Assembly (NCBI RefSeq): GCF_007923255.1
Contig: NZ_VOHJ01000019.1
Location: forward strand, 1 to 54,822
From: Vulcaniibacterium thermophilum
Lineage (GTDB): Bacteria > Pseudomonadota > Gammaproteobacteria > Xanthomonadales > Xanthomonadaceae
Length of the DNA stretch: 54,822 bases
Direction: 5' to 3'
Shown: one piece after another, positions 1-10,504 of the stretch
Numbering within the stretch: the first letter of the stretch is position 1
Layout: each line of letters starts with the position of its first letter
Position numbers and translations under genes: made by a program
The notes under the pieces: model-generated
What the model saw: the letters and a program-made list of their open reading frames with translations, nothing else
What the model was told of the DNA's origin: nothing
The model's database searches: none

Positions 1-1
1 C

Positions 2-484
2 GCGTCGCGGCCCGCCGCGCCTTCCACGCGCCCGGCCGCTCCACCGGCCACGCCGTCCGCCGGCACCCCCGCGGCGCCGGCGCGTCCGGCCGCGCCGCCC
101 GCGCAGAGCGGCATCGCCTGGCGCTGGCCTGCGGACGGAACCCTGATCGGCCGCTTCGCCGCCGGCGACCCGACACGCCAGGGCATCGACATCGCCGGCC
201 GTGGCGGCGACCCGGTCCGGGCCGCGGCGGACGGCACCGTGGTGTATTCGGGCGCGGGGCTGGTCGGCTACGGCGAGCTGATCATCGTCAAGCACGACGA
301 CAACTGGCTCTCCGCCTACGGCCACAACCGCCGGCGCCTGGTGAACGAGGGCCAACTGGTGAAGGCCGGCCAGCAGATCGCCGAGATGGGCCGCAGCGGC
401 GCGGCGCGCGACATGCTGCACTTCGAGATCCGCCACAACGGCAAGCCGGTGGATCCGCTGCAGTACCTGCCTGCGAAGCCCTAG
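2..484 (+). CDS. nlpD: NlpD-type M23 family murein peptidase/activator, C-terminal part (5' truncated by window edge)
   Basis: The reading frame is open from base 2 and ends at TAG 482-484, so only the last ~160 residues are seen. It opens with an Ala/Pro-rich linker, followed by a LytM/M23 domain (starting near 'WRWPADGTLIGRF', with 'GIDIAGRGGDPVRAAADGTVVYSG', then 'YGHN' and 'LHFEIR'). The order matches NlpD/EnvC-type LytM proteins. The usual zinc motif HxxxD is replaced by GxDI and the HxH motif by LHFEIR, which fits a non-catalytic amidase activator such as NlpD of the cell-division machinery. This is family knowledge plus inference, because the LysM and lipobox part lies outside the window. 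The last ~18 codons are duplicated downstream (586-640). Confidence 0.85.
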   Translation, partial: ASRPAAPSTRPAAPPATPSAGTPAAPARPAAPPAQSGIAWRWPADGTLIGRFAAGDPTRQGIDIAGRGGDPVRAAADGTVVYSGAGLVGYGELIIVKHDDNWLSAYGHNRRRLVNEGQLVKAGQQIAEMGRSGAARDMLHFEIRHNGKPVDPLQYLPAKP

Positions 485-540
485 GCGGCAGCGCCGGTGG
501 ATGTGCGGCGGATCCCCCGCCCGCCGCAGCGCGGCGGGCG
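430..540. repeat. Direct repeat copy 1 (3' end of nlpD plus hairpin)
   Basis: These 111 bases recur at 586-696 with one visible mismatch (C at 509, T at 665). The unit covers the last codons of nlpD, its TAG stop and the GC hairpin at 518-540. The copies are offset by 156 bases and separated by 45 bases of unrelated GC-rich sequence. Confidence 0.95.
518..540 (+). terminator. Terminator-like hairpin after nlpD
   Basis: A perfect 10-bp stem (CGCCCGCCGC / GCGGCGGGCG) with an AGC loop lies 33 bases after the nlpD stop. No T run follows, so it may be a weak or factor-assisted terminator or only an mRNA 3' stabiliser. Confidence 0.5.
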
Positions 541-585
541 CTCGCCGGCGCGCGGCCCGGTGGGCCGCAAGCAGCGCCGGCTCGC

Positions 586-696
586 CCGCCACAACGGCAA
601 GCCGGTGGATCCGCTGCAGTACCTGCCTGCGAAGCCCTAGGCGGCAGCGCCGGTGGATGTGCGGTGGATCCCCCGCCCGCCGCAGCGCGGCGGGCG
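586..696. repeat. Direct repeat copy 2 (orphan nlpD tail plus hairpin)
   Basis: This is the second copy of the 430-540 unit. It carries the codons for the NlpD C-terminus (…HNGKPVDPLQYLPAKP, stop at 638-640) without a start or the rest of the gene, followed by the same 10-bp hairpin (674-696). It is a non-functional duplicated gene tail. Bases 697-888 hold no gene that I recognise. Confidence 0.9.
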
Positions 697-888
697 GGCG
701 TGGGTCGTGAACGCCCGAGCTCCGATCCTGCTCGGGGTGGATCAGCCGAACCACGGACGGCCCGGCCAGCTGGCATTGCGCCTCTCGACAGGCCCGGGGC
801 GCGCGTGAGTGGAGAGTGGCGGGCGCGCGCGCTTCGACAGCCACCGCTCGCTGCAGGCGGGGCGGGGTGATGTTCGCGGGGATCCGGG

Positions 889-1269
889 TCAGACCGCCGG
901 GCCGAGCACGAACCCCGCCACAACGCGCCGTCCTTCGCCGGCCAGCACGTTGAACGTGCGCGCGGCGGCGGCGTTGTCCATCGCCTCCAGGCCCACGCCG
1001 CGGCGCAGGCAGGCGGCCATCACCTCGGCCGGGGGAAACGCCTGGCGCGCCCCGCTGCCGAGCAGCACCACCTCCGGCTGCAACGCCAGCAGCGGTTCCA
1101 GATCCGCCGTGGACATGGCGCGCACGTCGGCGACCGGCCAGTGCTCGATCAGGCGGTCGGGCGCGATCGCGAAGCTCGTCTCCAGGCGCCGGTCGTTCAC
1201 GCGCGCGCAGGCGCCGTCGGCGCCGCGCAGTTGGAATTCGTAATCCGGCCGTTCCCAGTTCAACGGCAT
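889..1269 (-). CDS. Mth938-like domain (DUF498) protein
   Basis: This 126-residue protein matches the Mth938/NDUFAF3-like fold: 'DYEFQLRGADG' near the start, 'PEVVLLGSGARQAFPP' in the middle, and 'GVGLEAMDNAAAARTFNVLAGEGRRVVAGFVL' at the end. The family is small, soluble and cytosolic with no established enzymatic reaction in bacteria. The full length is normal for the family. The stop lies 189 bases past the duplicated nlpD tail, and the start is 9 bases before the 3' end of yhbY, so the two minus-strand genes probably share a transcript. Confidence 0.85.
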   Translation of the reverse strand: MPLNWERPDYEFQLRGADGACARVNDRRLETSFAIAPDRLIEHWPVADVRAMSTADLEPLLALQPEVVLLGSGARQAFPPAEVMAACLRRGVGLEAMDNAAAARTFNVLAGEGRRVVAGFVLGPAV

Positions 1270-1278
1270 GGCCGCACC

Positions 1279-1587
1279 TCAGGGCCGCGGCAGCACGATC
1301 TGGCGTGGGCGCTCGCGGCTGGGGCGATACAGCACCGCGGTGTGACCGATGCGCTGCACCAGCGCCGCGCCGGTGCGCTCGGCGAGGGTCCGGATCATGC
1401 TGTCGCGCGCTTCGCGGTCCTCGGCGGCGACCTTCACCTTGATGAGCTCGTGGTGCTCCAGGGCGTTGTCGACCTCGGCCACCAGCGCGTCGGTCACCCC
1501 CTTGCCGCCCACCTGCAGCATCGCCTTGAGGTCGTGCGCCTGGCCGCGCAGGAAACGGGTCTGGGCCGAAGTGAGGTTCAGGGACAT
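1279..1587 (-). CDS. yhbY: YhbY-type CRS1/CRM-domain RNA-binding protein
   Basis: This 102-residue protein is a single CRM domain: '[18 protein letters not shown]', the '[28 protein letters not shown]' core with the conserved GGxG loop, and 'GHTAVLYRP'. YhbY associates with pre-50S ribosomal particles. I chose the ATG at 1587; the frame continues upstream, but that extension is unlike the family and would overlap the divergent rlmE region. The gene is divergent from rlmE with an 85-base gap, the usual arrangement of yhbY and rlmE-ftsH in proteobacteria. Confidence 0.92.
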   Translation of the reverse strand: MSLNLTSAQTRFLRGQAHDLKAMLQVGGKGVTDALVAEVDNALEHHELIKVKVAAEDREARDSMIRTLAERTGAALVQRIGHTAVLYRPSRERPRQIVLPRP

Positions 1588-1672
1588 GGACACCGGGGAG
1601 GAGGGAACGAGGCCGCGCCGCCGTGGGCGCGAGGCGGTCAGGGTATCATGCCCGCCCATCGAGTCCGCCCGC

Positions 1673-2305
1673 ATGCCGAGTCGCAGCAAGAGCAGCCACC
1701 GCTGGCTGAAGGAACATTTTTCCGACCCCTTCGTGAAGAAGGCGAAGGCGGAGGGCATGCGTTCGCGGGCCGCGTACAAGCTCGAGGAGCTGGTCGAGCG
1801 CGACCGCCTGCTCAAGCCCGGCATGGTGGTGGTGGACCTGGGTGCCGCGCCGGGCGGCTGGTCGCAGTGGGTGCGGCAGGCCTTGGGCGACGGCGGCCGC
1901 GTGATCGCGCTGGACATCCTTGAGATGCCCTCGCTGGCCGGCGTGGAGTTCATCCACGGCGATTTCCGCGACGACGACGTGCTGGCGCGGCTGGAGGCCA
2001 CGCTGAACGGTCAAGCCGTCGATCTTGTGCTCTCCGACATGGCCCCCAATATGAGCGGAGTCGATGCGGTGGACCTTCCGCGCGCGCTGCACCTGGCCGA
2101 GCTGGCGATGGACTTCGCCGACCGCCACCTGCGCCCGGGCGGCACCTTCCTCATCAAGCTGTTCCAGGGCGTCGGCTTCGACGACTACATCCGGGCGCTG
2201 CGCCGCCGCTATGAAAGGGTGGCGATCCGGAAACCCGAGGCCTCGCGCAAGCGCTCGCCGGAGGTGTATGCCCTGGCACAGGGCAAGCGGGCGGTCATGA
2301 AGTAA
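1673..2305 (+). CDS. rlmE: 23S rRNA 2'-O-ribose U2552 methyltransferase RlmE (FtsJ/RrmJ)
   Basis: RlmE methylates the 2'-O of U2552 in the A loop of 23S rRNA on the 50S subunit, using S-adenosylmethionine. The 210-residue protein shows the SAM-binding '[14 protein letters not shown]', 'VIALDILEM' and '[13 protein letters not shown]', then '[10 protein letters not shown]' and the C-terminal '[18 protein letters not shown]'. These carry the expected Lys-Asp-Lys-type catalytic positions ([21 protein letters not shown]). The ATG at 1673 gives the usual length; the frame is open further upstream but is not family-like. ftsH follows after 86 bases. Confidence 0.96.
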   Translation: MPSRSKSSHRWLKEHFSDPFVKKAKAEGMRSRAAYKLEELVERDRLLKPGMVVVDLGAAPGGWSQWVRQALGDGGRVIALDILEMPSLAGVEFIHGDFRDDDVLARLEATLNGQAVDLVLSDMAPNMSGVDAVDLPRALHLAELAMDFADRHLRPGGTFLIKLFQGVGFDDYIRALRRRYERVAIRKPEASRKRSPEVYALAQGKRAVMK

Positions 2306-2391
2306 GGTGCATGCTTGGACCGTAGGACTTTCCGAATCAACTGTCGAGCCGCGCGAGCGGCCTGGTGCGCCCTCCGGCGCGGTGAAGGGTG

Positions 2392-4296
<1,905 letters not shown>

Positions 4297-4342
4297 CGGT
4301 CGGGATGCGGAATCGGAATTCGATCGGTAAGAGCAACAGCGG

Positions 4343-4370
4343 ACGGCGCCCTCGGGCGCCGTTTCGCGTT
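4343..4370 (+). terminator. Probable intrinsic terminator after ftsH
   Basis: An 8-bp stem ACGGCGCC / GGCGCCGT with a CTCG loop is followed by a short T-containing tail (TTCGCGTT), 46 bases past the ftsH stop. Confidence 0.65.
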
Positions 4371-4454
4371 GGGGGCCTGCATGCATTGCATGGCGGAAAC
4401 GGAGGGCTCGTCGGGCCGGCGGATTGCTGTCCGTGTCGACCAAAGCCACATGGG

Positions 4455-4592
4455 CCCCGGCCTGCGCCGGGGCGACGGCGGGAGCTGCGCGGCCTCTGCG
4501 GCTCACGGTGGGACGCCGGGACGAGTGCGGCTGGGCGGCCGGGCGCTCGTCATTCCTGCATGACGGCGACATGGACCCCGGCCTGCGCCGGG
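4455..4592. repeat. Two REP-like palindromes in the ftsH-folP gap
   Basis: CCCCGGC-CTGC-GCCGGGG (4455-4472) and ACCCCGGC-CTGC-GCCGGG (about 4575-4592) are two direct-orientation copies, each preceded by CATGGnCC. They belong to the family also seen near 41848-41925, 43225-43300 and 52511-52565. The whole 493-base gap (4297-4789) holds the ftsH terminator, these palindromes and a GATTCCC-type repeat at about 4766-4785; I see no gene in it. Confidence 0.7.
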
Positions 4593-4789
4593 TGACGGAA
4601 CGGGGGCGTCGTCTCCGTGCCTCGCGCCGCACGCGTGCCGTTGGCACCTGCAGCCAAGGCCGAGGCTCGTGATCGCGACGGCATTGCGCTCCTCCCGGCG
4701 AGCAAACACACTCACGAACCGCACGCGCGAGGCGCGCCGCAGTCCGCGAATTCCATCCTGAGTCCCCGATCCCGAATCCCGTCCCGGCA

Positions 4790-5689
4790 ATGTTCGACAC
4801 GACTCCCACGCTCGACTGCAACGGCCGCGAACTGCGCCTCGACCGCCCGCGGGTGATGGGCATCGTCAACGTCACGCCCGATTCGTTCTCCGATGGCGGG
4901 CGGCATGCGACGGTGGATGCCGCCGTCGCGCATGCGCTGCGGCTGGCGGAGGAGGGCGCGGACGTGCTGGACGTCGGCGGCGAGTCGACCCGGCCCGGTG
5001 CGGAGGACGTCCCGCTCGAGGAGGAACTGCGGCGGGTGGTTCCGGTGATCGAGCGGCTGGCGCGCGAGACCGCGCTGCCGATCAGCGTCGATACCTCCAA
5101 GCCGGAGGTGATGCGCGCGGCGGTCGACGCCGGCGCCGGCATGATCAACGACGTTTACGCGCTGCGCCGCGAAGGCGCGCTCGACATTGCGGCCGCGTGC
5201 GGCGTGCCGGTGGTGCTGATGCACATGCAGGGCGAGCCGCGCACCATGCAGGAGGCGCCGCAGTACGAGGACGTGGTCGCCGAGGTGCACCGCTTTCTCG
5301 CCGAGCGCATCTTCGCCGCGGAGATGGCCGGTATTCCGAAAAAGCGGATCGTGATCGATCCCGGCTTCGGCTTCGGCAAGACGCGCGAACACAACCTGGC
5401 GCTGCTCGCGCAATTGGCGCGTTTCGGCGAACTGGGCGTGCCGGTGCTGGCCGGGCTGTCGCGCAAGCGCACGATCGGCGAGCTGACCGGACGCACGACG
5501 CCCGCCGAGCGCGTGCACGGTTCGGTCGCCGCCGCGCTGATCGCCGCCCAGCGCGGCGCGCGGCTGCTGCGCGTGCACGACGTGGCCGCCACGGTGGATG
5601 CGCTGAAGGTGTGGGACGCGGTCGCCGCACTGCCGACCGGCGCGCCGAAGGCGCCGGCGCCCGCGATCCGGTGGCCCGACGAGGACTGA
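4790..5689 (+). CDS. folP: Dihydropteroate synthase
   Basis: FolP condenses p-aminobenzoate with 6-hydroxymethyl-7,8-dihydropterin diphosphate to dihydropteroate in folate synthesis; it is the sulfonamide target. The 299-residue TIM barrel shows 'MGIVNVTPDSFSDGG' near residue 23, 'DVGGESTRPGA', 'SVDTSKPEVMRAAVDAGAGMINDV', 'VVLMHMQGEP', 'IVIDPGFGFGKTREHN', 'VLAGLSRKRTIG' and 'LLRVHDVAATVDAL', all signature segments. The ATG at 4790 places 'VMGIVNVTPDSF' at the normal distance. glmM, the usual downstream neighbour in many proteobacteria, is absent; a minus-strand autotransporter ends 192 bases away. Confidence 0.97.
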   Translation: MFDTTPTLDCNGRELRLDRPRVMGIVNVTPDSFSDGGRHATVDAAVAHALRLAEEGADVLDVGGESTRPGAEDVPLEEELRRVVPVIERLARETALPISVDTSKPEVMRAAVDAGAGMINDVYALRREGALDIAAACGVPVVLMHMQGEPRTMQEAPQYEDVVAEVHRFLAERIFAAEMAGIPKKRIVIDPGFGFGKTREHNLALLAQLARFGELGVPVLAGLSRKRTIGELTGRTTPAERVHGSVAAALIAAQRGARLLRVHDVAATVDALKVWDAVAALPTGAPKAPAPAIRWPDED

Positions 5690-5840
5690 AGCCGCACAAC
5701 GGCAAGCGCGCGGCATGCGGCCGCGACTGCCCTGTCCGATAACCCGGCGCACGAGCAACGCGCAGGACGGGCGCCGCGCGGCACATCCGCTCACGGAGGA
5801 GTCCATCGGGCGACGGCGCCGTTCGCGCCGCATCCCGTCG

Positions 5841-5874
5841 GGGAAAACGCAGGCCGCCGTGAAGGCGGCCTGCG
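5841..5874 (-). terminator. Intrinsic terminator of the autotransporter gene
   Basis: An 11-bp perfect stem (CGCAGGCCGCC / GGCGGCCTGCG, loop of five) is followed on the minus strand by CGTTTTCCCC. It starts 7 bases after the autotransporter stop. Bases 5690-5840 contain nothing else I can identify. Confidence 0.85.
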
Positions 5875-5881
5875 CGTGCGC

Positions 5882-8800
5882 TCACCAGCGGTAGCTGATG
5901 CCGAGTTCGCCGGTCACGTCGCGGAACTCGTCGGCGCTGCGTTGCATGCCGATCTGGCCCCAGCCGCTCCAGCCCTCGGCCAGATCGACGGAAGCGCCCA
6001 CCTGCAGCGCGTAACGGTCGCGCGGTAGGTCGAGGCGGAAGCCTTCGCCGTCGAATGCGACCTCGGTATGGCGGCCGTTGCGCCACCAGTCGAGCGCGGC
6101 GTACGGCCGCACGGGCGCGTCGCCCACGCCGTACAGGCGCACGCCGACACGACCGGTGATGCCGTCGGTCTCCACGTCGCGCACCCGGGTGCCGTTGGCT
6201 TCGACGTGCTCGTCGGTGCGATACGCGGTGTGGATCAGTTGGACCTGCGGTTCGAGGACCAGCCGCCCATCCGCCAGCGCGAACGGATAGCCCGCTTCGA
6301 TCGAGGCGGACCACGCGTGCGCGTCGTAGCGCTCGCTCGGAAGGTAGTCGCCGGTCACGCCCAGACGGTAGCGGCCGTACTGCACCCAGCCGTCCAGGTA
6401 GGCACCGTCCGCGCCGAAGATCCAGGTCGCGTAGGCGCCGGCCGCGGCACCCTCGATCGTGCCCTTGGCGCGATAGCCGCTGACCAGCGAATGCGCGTGG
6501 GTGCTGGCGCGCCCGGCCGACGCCATCGCGCCGACCTGGACGCGGCGGTCGCCCTCGCCCCACTCGCCCACCTGCACGCCCAGTTCTATCCGCGAGGCAT
6601 CGCTGTCCCACGCAAGCTGGCCCGGCTGCACCACGCCGTCCTGCTGGTGGCGGGTGACCCGCAGCCAACCGCCGCGCCCCGCCGCTTCCTCCTGCGTCAT
6701 GCCGGCGGCCGCACGGTCCTGCCGGCTGTGATGGAACAGGCCGGCGGCCATCGCCTGGTTGGCGAGGTAGACGCCGGTTTCCGGCCGCAGCACCGGCCCG
6801 CCGGCACCGACCGTGCCGCCACCGGGGTTGCCGCTGTTGCCCGGATTGCCGGGATTGCCGGGATTGCCGGGATTGCCGGGATTGCCGGGATTGCCGGGAT
6901 TGCCGGGGTTGCCGGGGTTGCCGGGGTTGCCGGGGTTGCCGGGGTTGCCGGGGTTGCCGGGGTTGCCGGGGTTGCCGGGGTTGCCGGGGTTGCCCGGATT
7001 GCCGGGGTTCCCCGGATCGGCGGCCTGCGAGCGCAGGTACCAGTCGCCGTCGCCCGGATCGCGCAGGCCGCCCTTGTGCAGGAAGTATTCGTAGGCGCCC
7101 GCCACCGCACGGCCGTCGAGCGCGAAGGTGCCGTCCGAGCGCCCGTCCACGCGCACCAGCAGGATGCCGTCGGCGCTCGTGGCCGCCCCCGCGCCGCCGG
7201 CGTTGACCACGCGCAGCCGGGTGTGACCGGCGGTGTTGCCCATCACGATCATGCGGTCGGTCGGCGAGTCGTCGCCGCCGAGGCGGGTATTGAACGCCAG
7301 CGTGCCGCCGTTGCCGGTGTAGTCGCCGTTCACCGTCAGCGTGCGGAAGCTGTCGCCCGCGGGCGCGGCGAACGCGAGCGTGCCGGCCGAAGTCAGCGGC
7401 CCCACCATCGAGGTGCCGGTGATCGTCCATTGCGTACCGGCCTCCAGCGTCGTCGCCCAGCCCTTCCATTCCGGCATGCCCTCGCCGATCTCGCCGGTCA
7501 GCGAGGCGCCGTTGCGGAACAGCACGCGCAGGCCTTCGCCGTTGCCGCGCAGGTGGCCCTGCAGGGCGACGTTGTCGAGCGTGAGGTCGGTGGCGCCGTT
7601 GGCCCGGACCAGCACGCCATCCTTGCCTGCCAACTGGGCGCCGTCGCGCAGCACGAGGCGGGTTTCGCCGCCGACGGCCCAGATCGCCGGACCTTCGACC
7701 GATTCGAGGCGCCCGCCGGTCATGGTGAGCGAGTTGGTGAACGGGCCGAATCCGCGTGCCTCGATCAAGGCGCCGACCTCGCGCCCGCTGACGACCGTGT
7801 TGGTCAGTTCGACCTCGCTGGGCCCCCGCAGCCACAGCCCCTGGGCGCCGGCCTCGATGCGCGAATTGCGCGCGCTGACCCGGTTGCTGGCGGTCGTGAC
7901 GCCGTCCGGATCGTTGTTCCCTGCGGACAGGCCGGTGCCGGTGGTGCGAATGGTCGTGTCCGTGAGCACGGCCTCCGAGCCATGGGTGAGGACGATGCCG
8001 CCCGCCGCGATTCCGGCCCGCACGTCGAGCGTGACGCCGGTGGCGGTCAGCCGGCCGCCGTTGAGCAGGTTGATGCCGTCGTAGGTGGTTTCGATGCGCG
8101 TGCCGTTGCCCAGCTCCAGGTGGCCGCCGTTGGCGGCGGTCGCGGCGGTGTGGCCCGTCAGCACCGAGTCGGTGACGGAGATGGTGCTGCCCCGGCCTTC
8201 CGCGTGCAGCACCGAGTGCGAGGCGATGTGGTCCGATGGCAGCTCGACCCGGCTGCGGTGGACGGCGATCGTGCCGCCATCGCGGGCGTACAGGCCGGAT
8301 ATCCGTTGGGTCTGCCAGTCGATCTTGCCGGCCACCGCGACGCGCGCGCCTTCGAGCTCGACTTTGGTGCCCGCGCCGTCCGAAATCACCAGGGCGCTGC
8401 CGCCGGACGCTCCCTCCCCCGCCAGTTCGATGTCGGTGCCTTCGCCGAGCCGGATGGTCGCACCGCCGCGCGCGCCCACGGCGTGGTAGGGGAAGTCGAA
8501 CTCCTGCAAGTGCGTTCCGGTGGAGTCCATGCGTACGCGGACGTTGCGCGTCTCGATGCGGCTGCCCGCGCCCAGCGCCTGCAGGGCCACGCCGACGGCG
8601 ATGTCGTACTGCACGTCGTCGAGCGTGACCGTGCCGCCGTCGAGCGCGCGCGCGCCGAACGAGGCCGTCCCGTTGAGCATGTTCACCTGCGTACCGGACA
8701 CCTCCACGCGACTGCCGGCGCCGGTCGCGCCGAACGCGTAGGCCGCTTCGGTCACCGTCATCGTGCCGCGCTCCACGCGCGCGGTGCCGCCGCTGCCGGC

Positions 8801-9202
8801 GTACACGCCGTAGCCGTCGCGGGCGTCGACGTTGATGGTGGCGTCCGCAAGTTCGACGCGGCCGCGGTCGGTCGCCGACGCGGCGCGCACCTTGTGGCCG
8901 CGGGTGCTGATGGTCGCGCGGGTCAGCGCGATGCGACCTTCCTTCTCGGCCTGCACCGCGCCGTGCGGAGCGGGCAGCACCGCGCCGAAACTGTCGACGG
9001 TGACGCCGTCGCCGACGATGGTGCTGCCGGGGTTGGCGGCGCGCAGCGCCGGAGCGCTGCGGGTGTCGTAGCGGCCGGAAGCCGTCTGCGTGCTGCCGTC
9101 CTCGACGATCAGCGACTGCGCGGGGGCGGGAGGGGAGGCAAGTGAGACCAGTGCGCCCGCGATGGCGAGCGCCAGAGGGTGGCGCAGAATCGAGCGTTGC
9201 AT
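5882..9202 (-). CDS. Autotransporter (type Va secretion), pertactin-like passenger with Pro-Gly-Asn repeat linker
   Basis: This 1106-residue protein has a Sec signal peptide (about 1-29, '[20 protein letters not shown]'). A long beta-helix passenger of short Gly/Thr/Val-rich turns follows ('GGTVTLDDV', 'GSRIETRNV', '[10 protein letters not shown]'). A pertactin-type autochaperone region ('[18 protein letters not shown]', 'DRMIVMGNT') precedes the linker, which has 21 three-residue PGN-type repeats at about residues 732-794. The C-terminal 12-strand barrel (about 803-1106) ends 'GELGISYRW', with a terminal aromatic residue as needed for outer-membrane insertion. I chose ATG 9202, which has GGAAGGA about 10 bases upstream; a second ATG at 9229 would add nine charged residues. 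The passenger should be exposed on the cell surface; its ligand or activity cannot be read from the sequence. Confidence 0.93.
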   Translation of the reverse strand: MQRSILRHPLALAIAGALVSLASPPAPAQSLIVEDGSTQTASGRYDTRSAPALRAANPGSTIVGDGVTVDSFGAVLPAPHGAVQAEKEGRIALTRATISTRGHKVRAASATDRGRVELADATINVDARDGYGVYAGSGGTARVERGTMTVTEAAYAFGATGAGSRVEVSGTQVNMLNGTASFGARALDGGTVTLDDVQYDIAVGVALQALGAGSRIETRNVRVRMDSTGTHLQEFDFPYHAVGARGGATIRLGEGTDIELAGEGASGGSALVISDGAGTKVELEGARVAVAGKIDWQTQRISGLYARDGGTIAVHRSRVELPSDHIASHSVLHAEGRGSTISVTDSVLTGHTAATAANGGHLELGNGTRIETTYDGINLLNGGRLTATGVTLDVRAGIAAGGIVLTHGSEAVLTDTTIRTTGTGLSAGNNDPDGVTTASNRVSARNSRIEAGAQGLWLRGPSEVELTNTVVSGREVGALIEARGFGPFTNSLTMTGGRLESVEGPAIWAVGGETRLVLRDGAQLAGKDGVLVRANGATDLTLDNVALQGHLRGNGEGLRVLFRNGASLTGEIGEGMPEWKGWATTLEAGTQWTITGTSMVGPLTSAGTLAFAAPAGDSFRTLTVNGDYTGNGGTLAFNTRLGGDDSPTDRMIVMGNTAGHTRLRVVNAGGAGAATSADGILLVRVDGRSDGTFALDGRAVAGAYEYFLHKGGLRDPGDGDWYLRSQAADPGNPGNPGNPGNPGNPGNPGNPGNPGNPGNPGNPGNPGNPGNPGNPGNPGNPGNPGNPGNSGNPGGGTVGAGGPVLRPETGVYLANQAMAAGLFHHSRQDRAAAGMTQEEAAGRGGWLRVTRHQQDGVVQPGQLAWDSDASRIELGVQVGEWGEGDRRVQVGAMASAGRASTHAHSLVSGYRAKGTIEGAAAGAYATWIFGADGAYLDGWVQYGRYRLGVTGDYLPSERYDAHAWSASIEAGYPFALADGRLVLEPQVQLIHTAYRTDEHVEANGTRVRDVETDGITGRVGVRLYGVGDAPVRPYAALDWWRNGRHTEVAFDGEGFRLDLPRDRYALQVGASVDLAEGWSGWGQIGMQRSADEFRDVTGELGISYRW
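6822..7010 (-). repeat. 21 tandem 9-base units encoding the PGN linker, in two synonymous blocks
   Basis: In plus-strand notation there are six perfect CCGGGATTG units (6849-6902) followed by ten perfect CCGGGGTTG units (6903-6992), with variant units on both flanks. Both forms encode Pro-Gly-Asn on the minus strand (AAT versus AAC). Unit length is a multiple of three, so copy-number change would alter linker length without frameshift. Confidence 0.97.
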
Positions 9203-9209
9203 TCCTTTT

Positions 9210-9292
9210 CGTTCCTTCCTGGGATCCATGTGCTGCGGCGTGGCCGCAGGTCGATCGCGCGCCGGTGCGGCGCGGGCGTCCAGGAAGGAACG
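9210..9292 (-). promoter_or_regulatory. 13-bp inverted repeat burying the autotransporter Shine-Dalgarno
   Basis: CGTTCCTTCCTGG (9210-9222) and its exact reverse complement CCAGGAAGGAACG (9280-9292) are separated by 57 bases. In the minus-strand mRNA the downstream arm is CCAGGAAGGAACG, which contains the ribosome-binding site located about 10 bases before ATG 9202. The loop contains a further small hairpin (CTGCGG / CCGCAG, 9233-9249). The 5' leader can therefore fold so that ribosome access is blocked. The folding is seen in sequence; a regulatory function is inferred. Confidence 0.55.
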
Positions 9293-9396
9293 CGGAACGC
9301 GAGCGGGACACGCGGTTCCGTGCGTGTCGCGCATCGCCTGACGCAGCCCTTCCGTGGGCGCGGGCGGCATTCTAGTCGCGCGTCGTGACGAGGTGA

Positions 9397-9420
9397 AGCC
9401 GCGAAGCGCGCTTCGCGGCT
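9397..9420 (-). terminator. 24-base perfect palindrome, possible terminator of the tonB-like gene
   Basis: AGCCGCGAAGCG / CGCTTCGCGGCT forms a 12-bp arm palindrome 39 bases past the stop of the minus-strand TonB-like gene. There is no T run, so a terminator role is uncertain. Confidence 0.4.
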
Positions 9421-9458
9421 CGCCTCGATCCATCCTTCGCGGTGCGTGCCGTCTTCGC

Positions 9459-10121
9459 TCAGCGTTCGAGCACGAAGTCGACCGGCACCAGGCCCACCGC
9501 GCGGATCGGCATGCCGTCGCGCATCGCCGGTTCGAAGCGCCAGCGCGCGAGCACATGGCGGCGCGCGGCCTGATCGAGCAGGCGATGGCCGCTGCTGCGT
9601 TCGATCGCCGCTTCGATCGGCGTGCCGTCGATGTCGACCGTCACCCGCAGCAGCACCGATCCAGTGAGTCCCTGGCGTACGGCCTGCGGCGGATACGGCG
9701 GCGGCGGCGCGTGGCGGTAGGCCAGATGGGTGCCGGAGCCGGGCGGCTCGGGTTCCAGCGTGGTCGCGACGGCTCCGCTCGCGGCGTCCGTCGGCTGGGC
9801 CGGCAGATCGCCGGGCTGCGGATCGGTCGCGGGCTCGGCGGCCGGCGGCGGGACCGGCTGCGGGCGATGCACGCGCTCGGGCATCGGCCGGACGGGTTGC
9901 GGGCGTTCGACCGGCACCGGACGCGGCGGCGGTGGCACGGGGCGCGCCCGCTCGACGATGGGAATGACGAGCGTGTCGTCCGCGTGCGGCGACGGCGCCG
10001 GCGGCGTCATCGGCGCGAGCAGCAGCAGGAACAGCAGTGCGTTGACCAGCACCGCGCCGCTGATCGCGGCGATCCGGCCGCGGTCGAGTTCGGTATGCGG
10101 GGGGAATGCAGCGTGCGACAT
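9459..10121 (-). CDS. Energy transducer TonB family protein
   Basis: This 220-residue protein has classic TonB architecture: a short cytoplasmic N-terminus, one membrane anchor (about 17-38, 'IAAISGAVLVNALLFLLLL'), and a Pro-rich periplasmic spacer of alternating Pro with Arg, Val and Glu (about 38-120). The C-terminal TonB domain contains 'YPPQAVRQGLTGSVLLRVTVDIDG' and 'ARRHVLARWRFEPA'. It would transmit proton-motive energy from ExbBD to outer-membrane receptors. No exbB/exbD or receptor gene is nearby, so its partner is unknown. ATG 10121 is preceded by GGAGGTGG, a strong ribosome-binding site; the frame upstream is Arg-rich noise. Confidence 0.9.
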   Translation of the reverse strand: MSHAAFPPHTELDRGRIAAISGAVLVNALLFLLLLAPMTPPAPSPHADDTLVIPIVERARPVPPPPRPVPVERPQPVRPMPERVHRPQPVPPPAAEPATDPQPGDLPAQPTDAASGAVATTLEPEPPGSGTHLAYRHAPPPPYPPQAVRQGLTGSVLLRVTVDIDGTPIEAAIERSSGHRLLDQAARRHVLARWRFEPAMRDGMPIRAVGLVPVDFVLER

Positions 10122-10504
10122 GGCCACCTCCGGTTGCGCGCGCGATGCGCTCGCAGGTGGCGAACGGGCGAGAACGCGGGGTGGGGTTGTGCGCGATCGA
10201 CGGGCGGGCGACGAATCGCGCGCGACGTGATGCAGGCGGGACCGGCGTCCGCGGGTTCGCGCCTGCGCGCACGGGCGACGCGGCAGCGCCTTCGCCCGCT
10301 GCAAGCGGCAACGACATCGCGTCGCTCGACCGAGTCTGTCGGCAGAGCGCGGGAACGCCGAGTGCAGGCGGGCGATCCGGATGGCGCTGCGCGCACAGGC
10401 GCCAGGCGCGTCGATCGCGGGCAACGCGGATGTGCGGACGCCGCGCAAGCGCCGGCAGCGGCAGGATGCGAACCCTCCGGCCCGCGTCGCGGGCCGGGGG
10501 CGGT
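10122..10504. other. Intergenic region without recognisable gene
   Basis: The 383 bases between the TonB-like start and the small ORF at 10505 encode only Arg/Ala-rich open frames that look like GC-driven shadows. The only structure I see is a hairpin at 10477-10497 (CCGGCCCGCG / CGCGGGCCGG) just after the stop of the small minus-strand ORF. It may end that transcript, but it lacks a T run. Confidence 0.5.

Noticed and set aside
288-923. Minus-strand frame across the duplicated nlpD tail
   Set aside because: The product is an Arg/Pro/Ala low-complexity chain produced by the GC-rich repeat, with internal duplication mirroring the DNA repeat.
6813-7094. Plus-strand frame with Gly-Leu-Pro collagen-like repeats
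   Set aside because: It is the antisense of the autotransporter PGN linker. It has no good start context, and the minus-strand reading has a full protein with signal peptide and barrel.
6068-9145. Very long plus-strand open frame opposite the autotransporter
   Set aside because: The translation is Arg/Ala/Val-rich with no domain. Long antisense frames are expected in such GC-rich DNA.
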